A DNA stretch of 64,000 bases from Pseudoxanthomonas sp. GM95 (GTDB lineage Bacteria; Pseudomonadota; Gammaproteobacteria; Xanthomonadales; Xanthomonadaceae), in contig NZ_FOAX01000001.1 of assembly GCF_900109775.1 (NCBI RefSeq), positions 186,001-250,000 on the forward strand. The letters are read 5' to 3'. Below, one piece after another: positions 1-8,110 of the stretch. The position numbers were made by a program, and so were the translations under genes. Under the pieces are notes generated by a model. It searched no databases. It was not told the origin of the DNA and saw only the letters and a program-made list of their open reading frames with translations. The number at the start of each line of letters is the position of its first letter. The stretch's first letter is position 1.

Positions 1-152
1 TGGATTCGCGCATCCCGGTGCTCAACGGCGTGCTGGCCGTGGAAGTGGCCGAGGACGCCGAGGCCCGCGCTGGCGGCAGCCACGGCAACAAGGGCGAAGA
101 GGTCGCGCTGGCCGCGGTCGAGCTGGTCAACCTGCTGGAGAAACTGCCATGA
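1..152 (+). CDS. ribH: 6,7-dimethyl-8-ribityllumazine synthase, C-terminal end (partial)
   Basis: Only the last 49 codons are present, in the frame that begins at base 3. Lumazine synthase condenses the ribityl-aminopyrimidine with dihydroxybutanone phosphate in riboflavin synthesis. The visible peptide has the family's late core 'IPVLNGVL' followed by a Gly-rich '[10 protein letters not shown]' stretch and a helical Ala/Leu-rich end. The stop codon overlaps the nusB start by 4 nt (ATGA), so the two are translationally coupled. The call depends on this tail and on the standard ribH-nusB-thiL order. Confidence 0.88.
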   Translation, partial: DSRIPVLNGVLAVEVAEDAEARAGGSHGNKGEEVALAAVELVNLLEKLP

Positions 153-616
153 ACCGTCCCGGACCGCGTCGCGGTGATGGCGTCGATCCCGTCCTGCGTG
201 CCCGGGCGCGTCGCCGCGCGCTGCAGGCTGTCTACGCCTGGCAGATGGCCGGCGGCACGACCCAGGGCGTGATCGCCCAGTTCGCCCACGAGCAGGCGCA
301 CGAAGTGGCCGACCTGGAGTATTTCGAGGATCTGGTCCGCGGTGTGATGGCGCACAGCAAGGAGCTGGACGAAGCATTGCTGCCACACCTGGACCGTGAA
401 GTGGCCGAGGTCGACCAGATCGAGCGTGCGGTGCTGCGCATCGCCGCCTACGAGCTGCGCAATCGCGTGGACGTGCCGTATCGCGTGGTCATCAACGAGG
501 CCATCGAGACGGCCAAGCGCTTCGGCGCCGAGCACGGCCACACCTACGTCAACGGCGTGCTGGACCGCGCCGCGCTGGCATGGCGCCCGGCCGAGGCCAA
601 CGCGCGCAGCCGCTGA
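149..616 (+). CDS. nusB: Transcription antitermination factor NusB
   Basis: A 155-residue all-helical protein of the NusB family. NusB pairs with NusE (ribosomal protein S10) on boxA RNA to keep RNA polymerase processive on rRNA operons. Residues 16-35 carry the typical Arg/Ala-rich first helix with '[10 protein letters not shown]', and the C-terminal part has '[11 protein letters not shown]' and '[10 protein letters not shown]', both characteristic. The length matches the family. The ATG overlaps the ribH stop by 4 nt, and thiL follows 9 nt after its stop, giving the usual cofactor/transcription operon. Confidence 0.96.
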   Translation: MNRPGPRRGDGVDPVLRARARRRALQAVYAWQMAGGTTQGVIAQFAHEQAHEVADLEYFEDLVRGVMAHSKELDEALLPHLDREVAEVDQIERAVLRIAAYELRNRVDVPYRVVINEAIETAKRFGAEHGHTYVNGVLDRAALAWRPAEANARSR

Positions 617-625
617 CGCTGCGCG

Positions 626-1603
626 GTGTCTGCTGGCGTGGCCAACGGCGCGTCCGCATCCGGTGAGTTCGACCTGATCGCGCGCATCCGTGCGCGCGTG
701 GTGCTGCGCGAGGACGTGGCGCTGGGCATCGGCGACGACGCCGCGCTGCTGGCGGTGCCGCCCTGCATGCAGCTGGTGGTCACCGCCGACACGCTCAATG
801 CGGGCGTGCATTTCCCCGCGGACACCGCGCCGGCCGATATCGGCTGGAAGGCGCTGGCGGTGAATCTCTCCGATCTCGCCGCGATGGGGGCCAAGCCGGC
901 CTGGTGCACGCTGTCGCTGTCCCTGCCAAATGCGGAGCCGCGCTGGGTCGATGGCTTTATCGACGGATTTCTTGAACTGGCCGCGCTGCACGGCGTCGCG
1001 CTGGTCGGCGGCGACACCACGCGCGGTCCGCTGTCGATCGCGGTGACCGCGATGGGCCATATCGAAGCCGGCCATGCGCTGCGTCGCGATGGCGCGCGCG
1101 TCGGTGACGACGTCTGGGTCACCGGCACGCCGGGCGATGCGGCGGCGGCCTTGCAGTCGATGTTCTCCGGTGCGGCGGTCGAGCGCTCACTGCGCGCGCG
1201 CTTGGATCGGCCGACGCCGCGCGTCGAGGTCGGACGCGCGCTGGTGGGCCTGGCTTCGGCCTGCGTCGATGTGTCCGATGGCCTGCTCGCCGATCTCGGC
1301 CATGTCTGCACGCGCAGCGGTGTTGGCGCCGAGATCCAGCTTTCCCAGCTGCCCGTTTCGCGCGCACTCGCGCGCTTCAAGCCCGACGTGCGCTGGGCCT
1401 GGCAGGCCAGCGGCGGCGACGATTACGAACTGTGCTTCACCGCCTCGCCGCAGCGTGCCGACCAGGTGCAGCAGGCACTGGATTTCGTCGGCGTCGCAGG
1501 TTCGCGCATCGGCCGTGTCGTGGCCGGGTCTGGTGTTCAGGCACTGGATGCCGATGGCGCGCCGTGGCTGCCGCCGCGCGCCGGGTACGATCATTTCGGT
1601 TGA
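626..1603 (+). CDS. thiL: Thiamine-monophosphate kinase ThiL
   Basis: Phosphorylates thiamine monophosphate to thiamine pyrophosphate with ATP, the last step of the cofactor pathway. The 325-residue product has the PurM/ThiL-type ATP and metal-binding motifs: 'GIGDDAA' at residues 34-40, 'TADTL' at 53-57, 'NLSDLAAMGA' at 80-89 and 'GGDTTRGP' at 128-135. It starts at a GTG 9 nt after nusB. A second GTG at 638 is possible and would remove four residues. It is the third gene of the ribH-nusB-thiL run. Confidence 0.95.
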   Translation: MSAGVANGASASGEFDLIARIRARVVLREDVALGIGDDAALLAVPPCMQLVVTADTLNAGVHFPADTAPADIGWKALAVNLSDLAAMGAKPAWCTLSLSLPNAEPRWVDGFIDGFLELAALHGVALVGGDTTRGPLSIAVTAMGHIEAGHALRRDGARVGDDVWVTGTPGDAAAALQSMFSGAAVERSLRARLDRPTPRVEVGRALVGLASACVDVSDGLLADLGHVCTRSGVGAEIQLSQLPVSRALARFKPDVRWAWQASGGDDYELCFTASPQRADQVQQALDFVGVAGSRIGRVVAGSGVQALDADGAPWLPPRAGYDHFG

Positions 1604-1620
1604 AGGGGGCGGGGATTGCC

Positions 1621-2019
1621 ATGTTCGGCAGGACAAGGCAGGTGGATGATCCGGAGTTGGGGCGCTGTGTCTTTCGCGGCCGGCGCTGGGTCTGTGCAAG
1701 TCGTGATCGAGCGGGCAACGAACTGCTGATTGGTTTGCCGGGTGATCGTCGGGCGCCGGCGCTGGCCGGTTTGAGCGAGGCAAGGGCGCTGCTGGGGCAG
1801 GTGGAGGCCATCGCCGCCTCGGCGCTGAAATATGCCGATGACGATGCTTCGGTACAGGCGTTCATCGCCAGCGAGGGCGCACTGCAGCTTGATGGCTTCT
1901 CGGTAACGGATGAGCCAGGCACCTTTGTGGTCGAATTTTCGGTGCAAGGCTGGCCTGACGCCATGATCGACGTGCAGTTCCGAGCCGGTCTGCCTTGTGG
2001 CGTCAGTTGCGCCGATTGA
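1621..2019 (+). CDS. Hypothetical protein, 132 residues
   Basis: I do not recognise the family. The ATG is preceded by a purine-rich 'GGGGATTG' about 7 nt upstream and follows the thiL stop by 17 nt, so it may be co-transcribed. The product has no signal peptide or membrane segment. It looks like a small soluble alpha/beta protein: an acidic middle ('KYADDDASVQ') and a C-terminal part with alternating hydrophobic residues ('TFVVEFSV', 'AMIDVQF') that suggests beta strands. Base composition is like that of the neighbours. An upstream in-frame extension from 1432 lies inside thiL and was not used. Confidence 0.7.
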   Translation: MFGRTRQVDDPELGRCVFRGRRWVCASRDRAGNELLIGLPGDRRAPALAGLSEARALLGQVEAIAASALKYADDDASVQAFIASEGALQLDGFSVTDEPGTFVVEFSVQGWPDAMIDVQFRAGLPCGVSCAD

Positions 2020-2043
2020 CTGGATGGCTCGACCGGATGAGTC

Positions 2044-2430
2044 TCACACCTCGTCAGCCCTAAAAGCATCGCGCAACCAGTTGGTCTTCGGCTTCGCCGG
2101 ATCACCTTGCGCTTCGACCACGTCGAAGCGGCACGGCTGGTTGGCCCATTGCGGATGCTGGGCGAGATAAAGCTGCGCGGCGTGGACCAGCTTGCGGCGC
2201 TTGCCGTGATCGACCGAGGCGGCGGCGCCGCCGAAGGCATGCGAGGCGCGATAGCGCACTTCCACGAAAACTAGGCAGGCGCCGCCGCGCGCGGCCGGGT
2301 CGCGCATCACCAGATCGAGTTCGCCGCCGCGGAAGCGGACGTTGGCGGCGACGAAGCTCAGGCCGCCGCGTTCCAGCATGGCGCGGGCCGCGGCTTCGGC
2401 CGCGTCGCCGCGCGTCTGCCGCTCCACCAC
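2044..2430 (-). CDS. yraN: YraN family protein (UPF0102), putative endonuclease fold
   Basis: A 128-residue YraN protein. The family has a restriction-endonuclease-like PD-(D/E)XK fold and no firmly established cellular role. The characteristic sequence order is present: a helical N-terminus with '[13 protein letters not shown]', then '[11 protein letters not shown]' with the acidic pair, then 'LVFVEVRYR'. The start is a GTG 12 nt downstream of the lpoA stop, so the pair is probably one unit. The lpoA-yraN order with a divergent rsmI is conserved across gammaproteobacteria. Confidence 0.92.
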   Translation of the reverse strand: MVERQTRGDAAEAAARAMLERGGLSFVAANVRFRGGELDLVMRDPAARGGACLVFVEVRYRASHAFGGAAASVDHGKRRKLVHAAQLYLAQHPQWANQPCRFDVVEAQGDPAKPKTNWLRDAFRADEV

Positions 2431-2442
2431 GGAGGGAGGCGC

Positions 2443-3831
2443 TCAGCCGCCGCTGGAGATCGGCACCGGCGTGCCGCCGCTGAAGGTGGCCCAGGCCGGC
2501 GCGCGCAGCACCGTGCCGAAGCCGTCCAGGGTCAAGGTGCCGGTGGCGCCGCGCAGGTCGGCAGTGGTGCCTTCGGTCAGCTTCTGCATGTAGGCGCTGA
2601 GCAGCCAGGCGTCGTAGCCGAAGGCGAACAGGCGCGCCGCGCCGCCGCGGGCGGTAGGCAGGTTGGCGGCGACCATCGACTGCGCCGGCAGGCCTTTGAC
2701 GCCGCTGGCTGACCAGGCTTCGGTCGGGTAGATCACGCCATCCAGCACATTGTCTTCTTCCGGCTTGCCGGTGCCCTGGATCAGCAGCGAGGTGCCGACG
2801 CGGGTCTTGCCGCCCAACCCGGCCAGGGCCAGCTGCGGGGTCAGGGCGCGCGCGGTCGAGCCGCGCACGGCCAGGAAGATCGCATCGACGTTCTTGGCCG
2901 CCGCGGCGATCAGCGGCGCCGAGACATCGGCCGGCGCATCGCCGACGGTCAACACGTCGGCCACCGCGCCACCGCCTTCAGTGAAGCGCTTGCGGAAGGC
3001 ATCGGAAGACCGGCGCCCGTTATCGTCGCTGCCGCCGATCACCAGCACGCGCTTGCGCTCCAGCTTGAGCAGGTAGTCGGCGACGCTGACGCCTTCGGCC
3101 TCCGGCGCCAGCGAGAAGCTGGCCGCGCCGTCGGGAACTTCGGATTCGCCGCGGTTGAGCGCCAGCACCGGCACGCTCAGGGTGCCCTGGCGGAAGATCG
3201 CATCGACCTGCTCACGACCGAGCGGGCCGACCACCATCTCGGCGCCATCGGTGACGGCGCGGGCGTAGGCGTTCGTCGCATCGGCCGGGGTGCTGGCGGT
3301 GTCGTAGAACTTGATTTCCGGGCGGCGGCGGGTTTCGCCGTAGTAGCCGGCCAGCAGGCCGTCGCGGACCGGGCCGGCGGCGGTGGCCATCGGCCCGGAC
3401 AGCGGCAACAGCACGGCCAGTTTCAGCGGCGGGCGATAGCCGTCGCGGTCGGCCGGCGGGCGGCCGTTGGCATCGAAATTCCACTTGCTGCCGCGGTCGA
3501 ACGGGCGCGGCAGCGGCAAGTTGCGCTCCAGCATCACGTTGCCGGCCAGCGGATATAGCGGATCGCCCACGGCCAGGCCGGTGGTCTCGCGGGTCAGGGT
3601 GGCGTTGTCCAGCCCGGCCAGCAGCGCCTGGATCTGGCGGGTGTTCTCGCTCAGCGCCTGGCCGGTGAGCCCGGCGCGCTGCGCGGCCAGCTGGCTGGCC
3701 TGGGCGAAGGCGGCGTTCTGCTCGGCGCGCGAGGCGGTCGCGCTGCCGCCACCAACCTGGGTGGTGGCGCAACCGGCCAGGAACAGGGCCAAACAGGCCG
3801 AGGCGAGCAGCGGGGCGGAGCGCTTTTCCAT
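2443..3831 (-). CDS. lpoA: Penicillin-binding protein activator LpoA (LppC family lipoprotein)
   Basis: Outer-membrane lipoprotein that reaches through the periplasm to activate the class A penicillin-binding protein PBP1a in enterobacteria; the xanthomonad partner is inferred. The 462-residue product has a signal peptide and lipobox 'LAGC' with the acylated Cys at residue 21. It is followed by a short helical N-domain and a periplasmic-binding-protein-like domain containing 'KLAVLLPLSGPM' and 'VVGPLGREQVDAI'. It is shorter than E. coli LpoA because the N-terminal TPR-like part is reduced. It is divergent from rsmI across 53 nt. Confidence 0.9.
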   Translation of the reverse strand: MEKRSAPLLASACLALFLAGCATTQVGGGSATASRAEQNAAFAQASQLAAQRAGLTGQALSENTRQIQALLAGLDNATLTRETTGLAVGDPLYPLAGNVMLERNLPLPRPFDRGSKWNFDANGRPPADRDGYRPPLKLAVLLPLSGPMATAAGPVRDGLLAGYYGETRRRPEIKFYDTASTPADATNAYARAVTDGAEMVVGPLGREQVDAIFRQGTLSVPVLALNRGESEVPDGAASFSLAPEAEGVSVADYLLKLERKRVLVIGGSDDNGRRSSDAFRKRFTEGGGAVADVLTVGDAPADVSAPLIAAAAKNVDAIFLAVRGSTARALTPQLALAGLGGKTRVGTSLLIQGTGKPEEDNVLDGVIYPTEAWSASGVKGLPAQSMVAANLPTARGGAARLFAFGYDAWLLSAYMQKLTEGTTADLRGATGTLTLDGFGTVLRAPAWATFSGGTPVPISSGG

Positions 3832-3884
3832 GGGCGGTTCGAAGGCGGTCTGGAGGAACGGGCTAGGATTCTACCCTTTGCCGC

Positions 3885-4718
3885 ATGAGTGCCCTTTCCA
3901 TGGCCGTCCCCACACTCCACGTCGTCGCCACGCCGATCGGCAACCTGTCCGATCTCACGCCGCGGGCGCTGGAGACCCTGCGCGGGGTCGACGCGATCTG
4001 CGCCGAGGACACCCGCCGCACCGGCCAGCTGCTGTCGCACTTCGGCGTGTCCACGCCGCTGGTGGCGCTGCACGAGCACAACGAGGATGCCATCGCCGCG
4101 CGCATCGTCAGCCGCTTGCAGGAAGGCCAGTCGCTGGCGCTGGTCTCCGACGCCGGCACGCCGCTGGTTTCCGATCCGGGCTATCGGCTGGTGCGCGCGG
4201 TGCGTGCGGCCGGGATCAAGGTCAGTCCGGTGCCGGGTGCGTGCGCGGCGATCGCCGCGTTAAGCGTGGCCGGGCTGCCGAGCGACCGCTTCGTGTTTGA
4301 AGGCTTTCTTCCCGCCAAGGCCTCGGCCCGGCGCGAACAGCTGCGCACGCTGGCCGCCGAACCGCGCACCCTGGTGTTCTACGAATCCTCGCATCGCATC
4401 GCCGAATCGCTGGCCGACCTGGTCGGCGCGTTCGGCCCGCAGCGTCCGGCAGCAATCGCGCGCGAGCTGACCAAGCTGTTCGAAACCGTGCTGGATGGGG
4501 ATCTGGCCAGCCTGCTCGTGCAGGTGGAAGCCGACGAGAACCAGCGCAAGGGCGAGTTCGTGGTGATGGTGCAGGGCGCTGGCGCCGATGCCGACGCGCA
4601 GCTGGTCGAAGGTCGCCGCGTCCACGCCCTGCTCAAGGAGCACCTGCCGCCGTCTACTGCGGCAAAACTCGCCGCCGAAATCACTGGCGCGCCGCGCAAG
4701 GCGCTGTACGGAAGCTAG
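3885..4718 (+). CDS. rsmI: 16S rRNA (cytidine-1402 2'-O)-methyltransferase RsmI
   Basis: Methylates the ribose of C1402 in the decoding centre of 16S rRNA using S-adenosylmethionine. The 277-residue protein has the tetrapyrrole-methylase-type fold, with 'VATPIGNLSDLTPRALE' near residues 14-30, 'CAEDTRRT' at 39-46 and 'VSDAGTPLVSDPGY' at 87-100. The length is typical. A second ATG at 3900 would start the protein at 'MAVP' and is equally plausible. It is divergent from lpoA, as in most gammaproteobacteria. Confidence 0.95.
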   Translation: MSALSMAVPTLHVVATPIGNLSDLTPRALETLRGVDAICAEDTRRTGQLLSHFGVSTPLVALHEHNEDAIAARIVSRLQEGQSLALVSDAGTPLVSDPGYRLVRAVRAAGIKVSPVPGACAAIAALSVAGLPSDRFVFEGFLPAKASARREQLRTLAAEPRTLVFYESSHRIAESLADLVGAFGPQRPAAIARELTKLFETVLDGDLASLLVQVEADENQRKGEFVVMVQGAGADADAQLVEGRRVHALLKEHLPPSTAAKLAAEITGAPRKALYGS

Positions 4719-4758
4719 CGCGCGCACTGCCGTGCGGTTTGCGTCGGTGTGGATCGCG

Positions 4759-4764
4759 TAGACT
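4759..4764 (+). promoter_or_regulatory. Probable -10 element of the rnpB promoter
   Basis: TAGACT lies about 7 nt before the predicted 5' end of the RNase P RNA. The corresponding -35 is weak (TTTGCG or TTGCGT around 4738-4744, with a short spacer). The element is placed mainly by its distance to the mature RNA end, so this is an inference. Confidence 0.4.
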
Positions 4765-4770
4765 TCGCAT

Positions 4771-5127
4771 CGGCGGAGCCGGCCGGACAGTCGCGTCATT
4801 CGAAAGAATGCCGAGGAAAGTCCGGGCTCCACAGGGCACGGTGCCAGGTAACGCCTGGGCGGCGCGAGCCGACGGCCAGTGCAACAGAAAGATACCGCCG
4901 ATGGCCCGCAAGGGATCAGGTAAGGGTGAAATGGTGCGGTAAGAGCGCACCGCGAGTCTGGTAACAGACCGGCACGGTAAACCCCACCGGGAGCAAGACC
5001 GAATAGGGACCTCATGGCGCTGCCCGCGTCGGGTCCGGGTAGGTTGCTTGAGCGTATCGGTGACGATGCGCCTAGAGGAATGACTGTCCACGACAGAACC
5101 CGGCTTACAGGCCGGCTCCGCCACCTG
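4771..5127 (+). ncRNA. rnpB: RNase P RNA (M1 RNA, bacterial type A)
   Basis: Catalytic RNA that removes 5' leaders from tRNA precursors. The hallmark conserved blocks are in order: 'GAGGAAAGTCCGGGCTCC' near 4812, 'GGTGCCAGGTAACGCC' near 4840, 'AGATACCGCCGATGGCCC', 'CAGGTAAGGGTGAAA', 'GGTAAACCCCACC' near 4976, 'CTTGAGCGTATCGG' near 5047, and 'GAATGACTGTCCACGACAGA' near 5078. The terminal helix P1 pairs 4774-4784 with 5110-5120. P12 is a short GCAA-capped stem and P3 is short compared with E. coli. Open reading frames crossing it are artefacts. Confidence 0.97.
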
Positions 5128-5130
5128 CTT

Positions 5131-5236
5131 CATCGCGCGATCCGCGATGAAGCCCCACGTTTCGCGATGCGAAACGTGGGCCCCAGGCCATCGTGCCCAA
5201 TCCCCGCGGCTTCGCCGCCCCCTTTACCAAAGGGGG
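5131..5236. repeat. Three palindromes downstream of rnpB
   Basis: Three consecutive inverted repeats fill the start of this intergenic stretch. The first has a 7-bp stem, 5131-5137 with 5143-5149. The second is a perfect 12-bp stem, 5154-5165 with 5169-5180, and a GAT loop. The third is CCCCCTTT-ACC-AAAGGGGG at 5218-5236. None has a T-run directly after it, so termination is uncertain. They look like REP-type intergenic palindromes, and the second could stabilise or help process the rnpB transcript 3' end. The rest, 5237-5356, shows nothing I can name. Confidence 0.55.
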
Positions 5237-5356
5237 CTCTGCTGCGCCGGTTTTTGCCGCACCTGATCAATCCTCGATGTGAGTGTTCGCGCTGGGCACG
5301 GAGCAGACCGAGTCCGCCGATCTTGTGAGTCGGTTGAGTCCTTGGGTCAGATCCGC

Positions 5357-6118
5357 TCAGAACGCCAGTCGCGTCTCGCCGTCGAATCGACCCTCCGGGC
5401 CGAAGCGGCGTTCAGCGATCCAGCCGTGGCCGGCGTGGTCGATGGCAATCACGGTGCTGGCGCGCGTGCCGTAGCGGGCATCGCGGATGAAGGTGGCCGA
5501 GAGCCGGCGTTCCAGGTCCAGTGGCACGCCGGTGTGGGGCAGGTCTGCGTCGACGGCGAGCTGTTCGTTGGCCAGGGCCTGCCAGAGCGGCGCGGGATCC
5601 TCGGCGTCGCCCTGCAGCCACTCCGATAGCGCGGTGCAGAGCCGGCGGGTCTTGGGCCAGGGATCATCGAACGGACCATTGGAGATGCCGTGGATACCGG
5701 GCGGGACCACGCGCTGAAGCTGCGCCGGCCAGTTGCCGATGTATCGGCAGTCCTCGGCGTCGGCCAGCAGCAGGTTGAACGGGGCGAAACGACCGGCTTG
5801 CGTCTCCTGCTGCGTGGCCGCCGATGCTGCCGGCGCCTGATCGCCAAGGAAGCCGGCGACCAGCGCGCCGCGCGAGGGCGCGCCCGGCGGTGCGGCCAGT
5901 CCCGGATCGCGCACGTTGGTGACCACGGCGATCCGGCCCTCCGGGCCGGCGCCCATCCAGCTGCCGCCCGATTGCAGGTCGCGGCCGGCCAGCACGCCCG
6001 GCGCCTCCGGCCAGGCCGCCAGCGCGGCAGTGGGACGGGCATGAAATTCATCCCGGTTGCCGGCCAGGACCAGGCGCCAGCGCGGGTGGGTTTTCCAGGC
6101 AAGGGCGACCAGGCACAT
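5357..6118 (-). CDS. NRDE family protein (TANGO2-like)
   Basis: A 253-residue protein of the NRDE/TANGO2 family, which is found from bacteria to humans and has been linked to haem and lipid handling; the bacterial function is not settled. The start was set at the ATG giving 'MCLVALAW', because family members begin with Met-Cys. The name-giving 'NRDEF' sits at residues 21-25, followed by 'ARPT'. An ATG nine bases upstream (6127) and a longer frame to 6277 exist but add non-conserved sequence. It is a single gene, divergent from mraZ across 332 nt. Confidence 0.88.
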   Translation of the reverse strand: MCLVALAWKTHPRWRLVLAGNRDEFHARPTAALAAWPEAPGVLAGRDLQSGGSWMGAGPEGRIAVVTNVRDPGLAAPPGAPSRGALVAGFLGDQAPAASAATQQETQAGRFAPFNLLLADAEDCRYIGNWPAQLQRVVPPGIHGISNGPFDDPWPKTRRLCTALSEWLQGDAEDPAPLWQALANEQLAVDADLPHTGVPLDLERRLSATFIRDARYGTRASTVIAIDHAGHGWIAERRFGPEGRFDGETRLAF

Positions 6119-6229
6119 GGCCGTCATTGTCGTGGGCTTTTGCGCAGTCGTCAGTGGCGACGCCGGCCCGGACTGTCCCGTGACAAGGGTCACTTCACAT
6201 CCCCTGCACGCGACTGAATCCCTGGCCAA

Positions 6230-6244
6230 TCTCAAAATTTGAGA
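6230..6244. repeat. 15-bp AT-rich palindrome in the mraZ upstream region
   Basis: TCTCAAA-A-TTTGAGA forms a perfect 7-bp inverted repeat around a central A, about 14 nt before the DnaA box. It could be an operator for the divergent NRDE or mraZ genes. The evidence is symmetry only. Confidence 0.35.
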
Positions 6245-6257
6245 CGAAACAGCAACT

Positions 6258-6266
6258 TGTGGATAA
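6258..6266 (-). promoter_or_regulatory. Perfect DnaA box upstream of the dcw cluster
   Basis: TGTGGATAA is the exact reverse complement of the strong DnaA box TTATCCACA. It lies 71 nt upstream of the mraZ -35 element. The hexamer ACTTGT overlaps it (6255-6260), recurs inverted at 6274-6279, and recurs again directly at 6332-6337 next to the -35. DnaA binding is inferred from the match to the consensus. Confidence 0.5.
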
Positions 6267-6336
6267 GGTTTGAACAAGTCTGTGAGGTTCGCTGCAAGCT
6301 ATTGATCCGGCACGCGATTTCCCCTGCTGACACTTG

Positions 6337-6364
6337 TTGACAACCTTTGGACCGGTGCTACTGT
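6337..6364 (+). promoter_or_regulatory. mraZ (dcw cluster) promoter
   Basis: TTGACA at 6337-6342 is a perfect sigma-70 -35. TACTGT at 6359-6364 is the -10, with a 16-nt spacer and an extended TGC directly before it. Transcription would start near 6371. The -10 overlaps the first MraZ repeat, which fits autorepression by MraZ. Confidence 0.7.
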
Positions 6365-6407
6365 GGGCACCAGAGGGAAAACCGGGGTTTCTGTGGTTTT
6401 TCGTGGT
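6363..6407 (+). promoter_or_regulatory. MraZ operator: five G-rich repeats on a 10-bp period
   Basis: GGG occurs at 6365-6367, 6375-6377 and 6385-6387. The same register continues as two identical GTGGT units at 6393-6397 and 6403-6407. Known MraZ binding regions are TGGGN-type direct repeats with 5-nt spacers, a 10-bp period, between promoter and gene, which this array matches in spacing and position. The last two repeats depart from GGG. Confidence 0.65.
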
Positions 6408-6450
6408 TCAATGATCGCTGGTTGTGCAGCATTTCGAAGGGCGAGGGGAC

Positions 6451-6897
6451 GTGTTCCAAGGCGAAACCGCCATCACGGTTGATGACAAGGGCAGGTTGGC
6501 GGTTCCCACCGTCTACCGCGACCTCGTCGCGCGTGAGTGCGGCAACCGCCTGGTGCTGACCTACAACCCGTTCGAGGCCGGTTCGCTGTGGCTGTATCCG
6601 CCGGCGGAGTGGGAGCGGGTCCGTGACGAAGTCATGGCCATGCCCAACGTCAAGAAGACCGTGCGGATGCTGCAGCAGAAGCTGGTGGGTTCGGCCGAGT
6701 TTCTGGAGCCCGACGCCAACGGCCGCGTGACCATTCCGTCGAGCCACCGCAGCGCGGTCGGCATCGAGAAGAAGGCCGTGCTGCTGGGCATGCACGACAA
6801 GTTCGAACTCTGGAGCGAGCAGGCGCACCGCGCGCAGATCCAGCAGACGTTGTCTGACGAGGATCTGGGCGAGGAACTGCTCGGACTCAGGCTGTGA
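6451..6897 (+). CDS. mraZ: Transcriptional regulator MraZ
   Basis: A 148-residue AbrB-like regulator with two MraZ (SpoVT/AbrB) repeats. It forms a ring-shaped oligomer on the dcw promoter and represses it. The first repeat has 'DDKGRLAVP' near residues 10-18 and the second 'DANGRVTIP' near 91-99. The GTG at 6451 was chosen because 'AGGGCGAGGGG' lies just before it and because related proteins begin 'MFQGET'. A GTG at 6424 would only add a non-conserved extension. It is the first gene of the dcw cluster, and its stop overlaps the rsmH start. Confidence 0.95.
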   Translation: MFQGETAITVDDKGRLAVPTVYRDLVARECGNRLVLTYNPFEAGSLWLYPPAEWERVRDEVMAMPNVKKTVRMLQQKLVGSAEFLEPDANGRVTIPSSHRSAVGIEKKAVLLGMHDKFELWSEQAHRAQIQQTLSDEDLGEELLGLRL

Positions 6898-7850
6898 CGG
6901 TGGGTGCCCGGATGCGCCCCGACGCGCAGCCCGGCCACCTCCCGGTGATGTTCGCGCAGTGCATGGAAGGGCTGCAGGTGAAGGTGGACGGCACATATCT
7001 GGACGGCACGCTCGGTCGCGGCGGTCATGCGCGCGGCGTGCTGGAACAACTCGGCCCGGGAGGCCGGCTGCTGTTGATGGACAAGGACCCCGAAGCGATC
7101 GCCCATGCGCACGCCGTGTTCGACGGTGATGCACGCGTGTCGGTGTATCGCGGCAGCTTCGCCGAACTGGCGCAGTGGGACGCCACCGCCGATGGGCTGG
7201 ATGGCGTATTGCTGGACCTGGGTGTGTCTTCGCCGCAGCTGGACGTGGCCGAGCGCGGCTTCTCGTTCGGCAAGGACGGTCCGCTGGACATGCGCATGGA
7301 TCCGGACGCGGGCGAGAGCGCCGCGCAGTGGCTGGCGCGCGCCGATGAGGCCGAGATCGCCGATGTGCTGTTCAACTACGGCGATGAGCGCATGAGCCGT
7401 CGCATCGCGCGCACCATCGTCGCCCGGCGTGCCGAGGCACCGCTGCTGCGCACCGCGCAGCTGGCTGACCTGATTTCCAGCGTGATGCCGCGCGGCAAGG
7501 ACAAGATCCATCCGGCCACGCGCAGCTTCCAGGCCATCCGCATCCACATCAATCGCGAGCTGTCCGACCTGGAAACAGGCCTGGAAGCGGCGATGTCGCG
7601 CCTCAAGGTCGGCGGCCGCCTGGCGGTGATCAGCTTCCACTCGCTGGAAGACCGCATCGTCAAGCGCTTCATCGCCGGTCACGCCAAGGCGCCGGCCGGC
7701 AACCGTCGCTTGCCGGTGGCGCAGGATTTCACCCCTGCGCTGAAGATTATCAGCGACGCCGCGCGCGCCGACGCCGACGAGACCGCGACCAATCCGCGCG
7801 CGCGTAGCGCCGTCCTGCGCGTGGCCGAGAAGCTGAGGGACGCGGCGTGA
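6894..7850 (+). CDS. rsmH: 16S rRNA (cytosine-1402 N4)-methyltransferase RsmH
   Basis: SAM-dependent methyltransferase that modifies the base of C1402, the same nucleotide whose ribose RsmI methylates (rsmI is 2 kb upstream in this window). The 318-residue product shows '[13 protein letters not shown]' at residues 15-27, the SAM-binding '[13 protein letters not shown]' near 38-50, '[12 protein letters not shown]', and the C-terminal '[13 protein letters not shown]'. The GTG start overlaps the mraZ stop (GTGA). An ATG at 6912 is an alternative. It is the second gene of the dcw operon. Confidence 0.96.
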   Translation: MTVGARMRPDAQPGHLPVMFAQCMEGLQVKVDGTYLDGTLGRGGHARGVLEQLGPGGRLLLMDKDPEAIAHAHAVFDGDARVSVYRGSFAELAQWDATADGLDGVLLDLGVSSPQLDVAERGFSFGKDGPLDMRMDPDAGESAAQWLARADEAEIADVLFNYGDERMSRRIARTIVARRAEAPLLRTAQLADLISSVMPRGKDKIHPATRSFQAIRIHINRELSDLETGLEAAMSRLKVGGRLAVISFHSLEDRIVKRFIAGHAKAPAGNRRLPVAQDFTPALKIISDAARADADETATNPRARSAVLRVAEKLRDAA

Positions 7851-8110
7851 CCCGCGTCCTGCTGGTGATCGTGATCGTGGCCAGCATCGCCAGCGCGATC
7901 GGCGTGGTGTACGCGCGCCACCAGCATCGCGTGCTGTTCGTCCAGCTCAACAAGCTGGACCGCGAGCGCGACGAATTGAATATCGAATTCGGCCGCCTGC
8001 AGCTGGAGCAGGCGACCGTGGCAGAAAGCACGCGCGTCGAGCAGATCGCACGCGATCGCCTGGGCATGAAGTCGCCCGAGTCGGCCGATGTCGTGGTGAT
8101 CCGGCCATGA
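7847..8110 (+). CDS. ftsL: Cell division protein FtsL
   Basis: Small bitopic divisome protein that forms the FtsQLB complex and helps activate FtsWI septal synthesis. The 87-residue product has a short cytoplasmic N-terminus, one membrane helix at about residues 4-22 ('[19 protein letters not shown]'), and a periplasmic heptad-rich helix suited to the FtsB coiled coil ('[19 protein letters not shown]'). Sequence identity in this family is low, so the call rests on length, topology and position between rsmH and ftsI. It overlaps both neighbours by 4 nt. Confidence 0.93.
   Translation: MTRVLLVIVIVASIASAIGVVYARHQHRVLFVQLNKLDRERDELNIEFGRLQLEQATVAESTRVEQIARDRLGMKSPESADVVVIRP

Noticed and set aside
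4739..5328. Short plus-strand frames across the RNase P RNA
   Set aside because: They lie in the structured RNA gene; conservation there is at RNA level.
6119..6277. 53-residue N-terminal extension of the NRDE protein
   Set aside because: NRDE proteins begin with Met-Cys; the extension is not conserved in type and overlaps the AT-rich upstream region of mraZ.
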